DNA of 16,092 nt from Promethearchaeota archaeon (lineage in GTDB: Archaea; Asgardarchaeota; Lokiarchaeia; Sigynarchaeales; SOKP01). Shown piece after piece: positions 15,171-16,092 of the stretch. Position 1 is the first letter of the stretch. Every line of letters starts with the position of its first letter. The notes beneath the pieces are model-generated. The model saw nothing but the letters and a program-made list of their open reading frames with translations, did no database searches and was not told the DNA's origin. Both the position numbers and the translations under genes were made by a program. Where the stretch lies: NCBI GenBank assembly GCA_019057975.1, contig JAHLWJ010000079.1, positions 1-16,092 of the forward strand, given 5' to 3'.

Positions 15171-16092
15171 ATGGAAAAATCAAAACCTAACATCATCTTC
15201 ATTTTAACTGACCAGCAAAGATACGACACTTGCGGTTGTTACGGTCAAGATTTGAATATTACATCCAATCTTGATGGATTAGCCAATGAAGGGATTCGCT
15301 TTGAATATGCTCTCACTAATCAACCAGTTTGCGGTCCAGCAAGATCTATACTTCAAACTGGAAAATATCCTACTGAATCAGAATGTTATCGAAATGCAAT
15401 TGGACTCCCGATAAGTAACCAAAACATAGCAAACCATTTTTCGAATAATGGTTATGATGTGGCTTATATCGGAAAATGGCATCTCGCAAGTACCCTGGGG
15501 AGATCTCAAGATTTTAAATTAAAAAAAATGGACTATAGGACAAAACCCATTCCTCCTGAACTCAGAGGGGGTTATAAAGATTATTGGCTTGCATCTGATG
15601 TACTTGAACACACATCACATGCCTACAATGGGCACCTTTTTGATGGAAAAAGTGTTAAAAGGGAATTTAACGGTTATCGAGTTGATTGTCTAACGGATTT
15701 TATCCTTGAATATTTAGAATCGCGTAAAAAACAAGATCCATTATTTCTATTTATATCATATTTAGAACCACATCATCAAAATGATCACAATGCAATAGAA
15801 GGACCAATAGGAAGCAGGGAAAAATTTAAAAATTTCAAAATCCCTGGCGATTTACAAAATACTAAAGGCGATTGGGATGAATTCTTCCCGGATTATTTAG
15901 GATGCTGCCATTCAATTGATATGAACCTAGGGAGGATAATTGATAAACTTAAAAAATTGAACATGTACGAAGATTCAATGATAATATTTACAAGTGATCA
16001 TGGGTGCCATTTTAGAACTCGTAATCGGGAATACAAGCGATCTTGCCATGAAGCATCAATTCGTATTCCTTTAGTAATTAAAGGGGCAGGTT
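15171..16092 (+). CDS. Type I sulfatase (arylsulfatase family), 3' end outside window
   Basis: An open frame of 307 codons runs from ATG 15171 to the window edge with no stop. It shows the sulfatase fold in order: NIIFILTDQQRYDTCGCYG (7-25) with Asp14 as a likely calcium ligand; NQPVCGPARSILQTGKYP (50-67) containing the C-x-P-x-R motif, with Cys54 as the residue converted to formylglycine; GYDVAYIGKWHL (94-105) with the catalytic Lys and His; and near the edge TSDHGCH, with the second Asp-His metal pair, followed by RIPLVIKGAG. No signal peptide is present, so the enzyme is probably cytoplasmic. Sulfate-ester hydrolysis is expected; the substrate is unknown. Activity requires a formylglycine-generating enzyme or a radical-SAM maturase, neither of which is in the window. 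Confidence 0.9.
   Translation, partial: MEKSKPNIIFILTDQQRYDTCGCYGQDLNITSNLDGLANEGIRFEYALTNQPVCGPARSILQTGKYPTESECYRNAIGLPISNQNIANHFSNNGYDVAYIGKWHLASTLGRSQDFKLKKMDYRTKPIPPELRGGYKDYWLASDVLEHTSHAYNGHLFDGKSVKREFNGYRVDCLTDFILEYLESRKKQDPLFLFISYLEPHHQNDHNAIEGPIGSREKFKNFKIPGDLQNTKGDWDEFFPDYLGCCHSIDMNLGRIIDKLKKLNMYEDSMIIFTSDHGCHFRTRNREYKRSCHEASIRIPLVIKGAG

Overview
The window looks archaeal and is probably from an Asgard archaeon of the Lokiarchaeia type. Visible support: very AT-rich intergenic DNA, TATA-like boxes about 26 nt upstream of many start codons (leaderless mRNAs), poly-T tracts after genes instead of hairpin terminators, an archaeal-type asparaginyl-tRNA synthetase, the F420 enzyme CofE, a DUF123 GIY-YIG protein and a stand-alone Roadblock/LC7 protein. 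The Asgard placement is inference; no rRNA or tRNA gene is present to test it.

Layout, left to right. 1-221 is the 3' end of a DUF72-family gene. 313-2220 holds two unrecognised genes: a 10-helix membrane protein with an acidic tail and a helical, coiled-coil-like protein. 2424-4075 is a two-gene acyl-CoA operon: a BadI/MenB-type crotonase hydrolase and a 3-hydroxyacyl-CoA dehydrogenase whose reading frame opens one base before the upstream stop codon ends. An 8-bp-arm inverted repeat lies upstream. 4319-4783 is a small coiled-coil/two-helix membrane protein, convergent with a Wzx-like flippase (4848-6596, minus). 6783-7352 is a tightly abutted pair: a 57-residue cysteine-rich zinc-binding miniprotein, too short for usual gene callers, and a DUF123/GIY-YIG protein. 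7610-8548 is an MFE-2-like short-chain dehydrogenase. 8610-9107 (minus) is a four-helix membrane protein. 9180-9293 (minus) is a short open frame with no canonical start. 9388-9741 encodes the Roadblock/LC7 protein.

The right third reads mostly on the minus strand. cofE (14235-15020), asnS (12839-14140), gatA (11244-12725) and gatB (9773-11242) follow one another. gatA and gatB are translationally coupled, with a strong internal Shine-Dalgarno. A sulfatase gene starts at 15171 on the plus strand, divergent from cofE, and runs off the window.

Functional themes. (i) Acyl-CoA metabolism: the crotonase, the (S)-type hydroxyacyl-CoA dehydrogenase and the SDR could act in beta-oxidation-like or alicyclic-ring degradation. 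(ii) Aminoacyl-tRNA supply: a direct AsnRS sits beside GatA/GatB, which would be redundant for Asn-tRNA(Asn) unless the amidotransferase serves Gln-tRNA(Gln). (iii) Small unknowns: the zinc miniprotein/GIY-YIG pair is the best candidate for an undescribed unit. No CRISPR array, insertion sequence, integrase or phage gene was seen. No gene-free stretch exceeds 300 bases.
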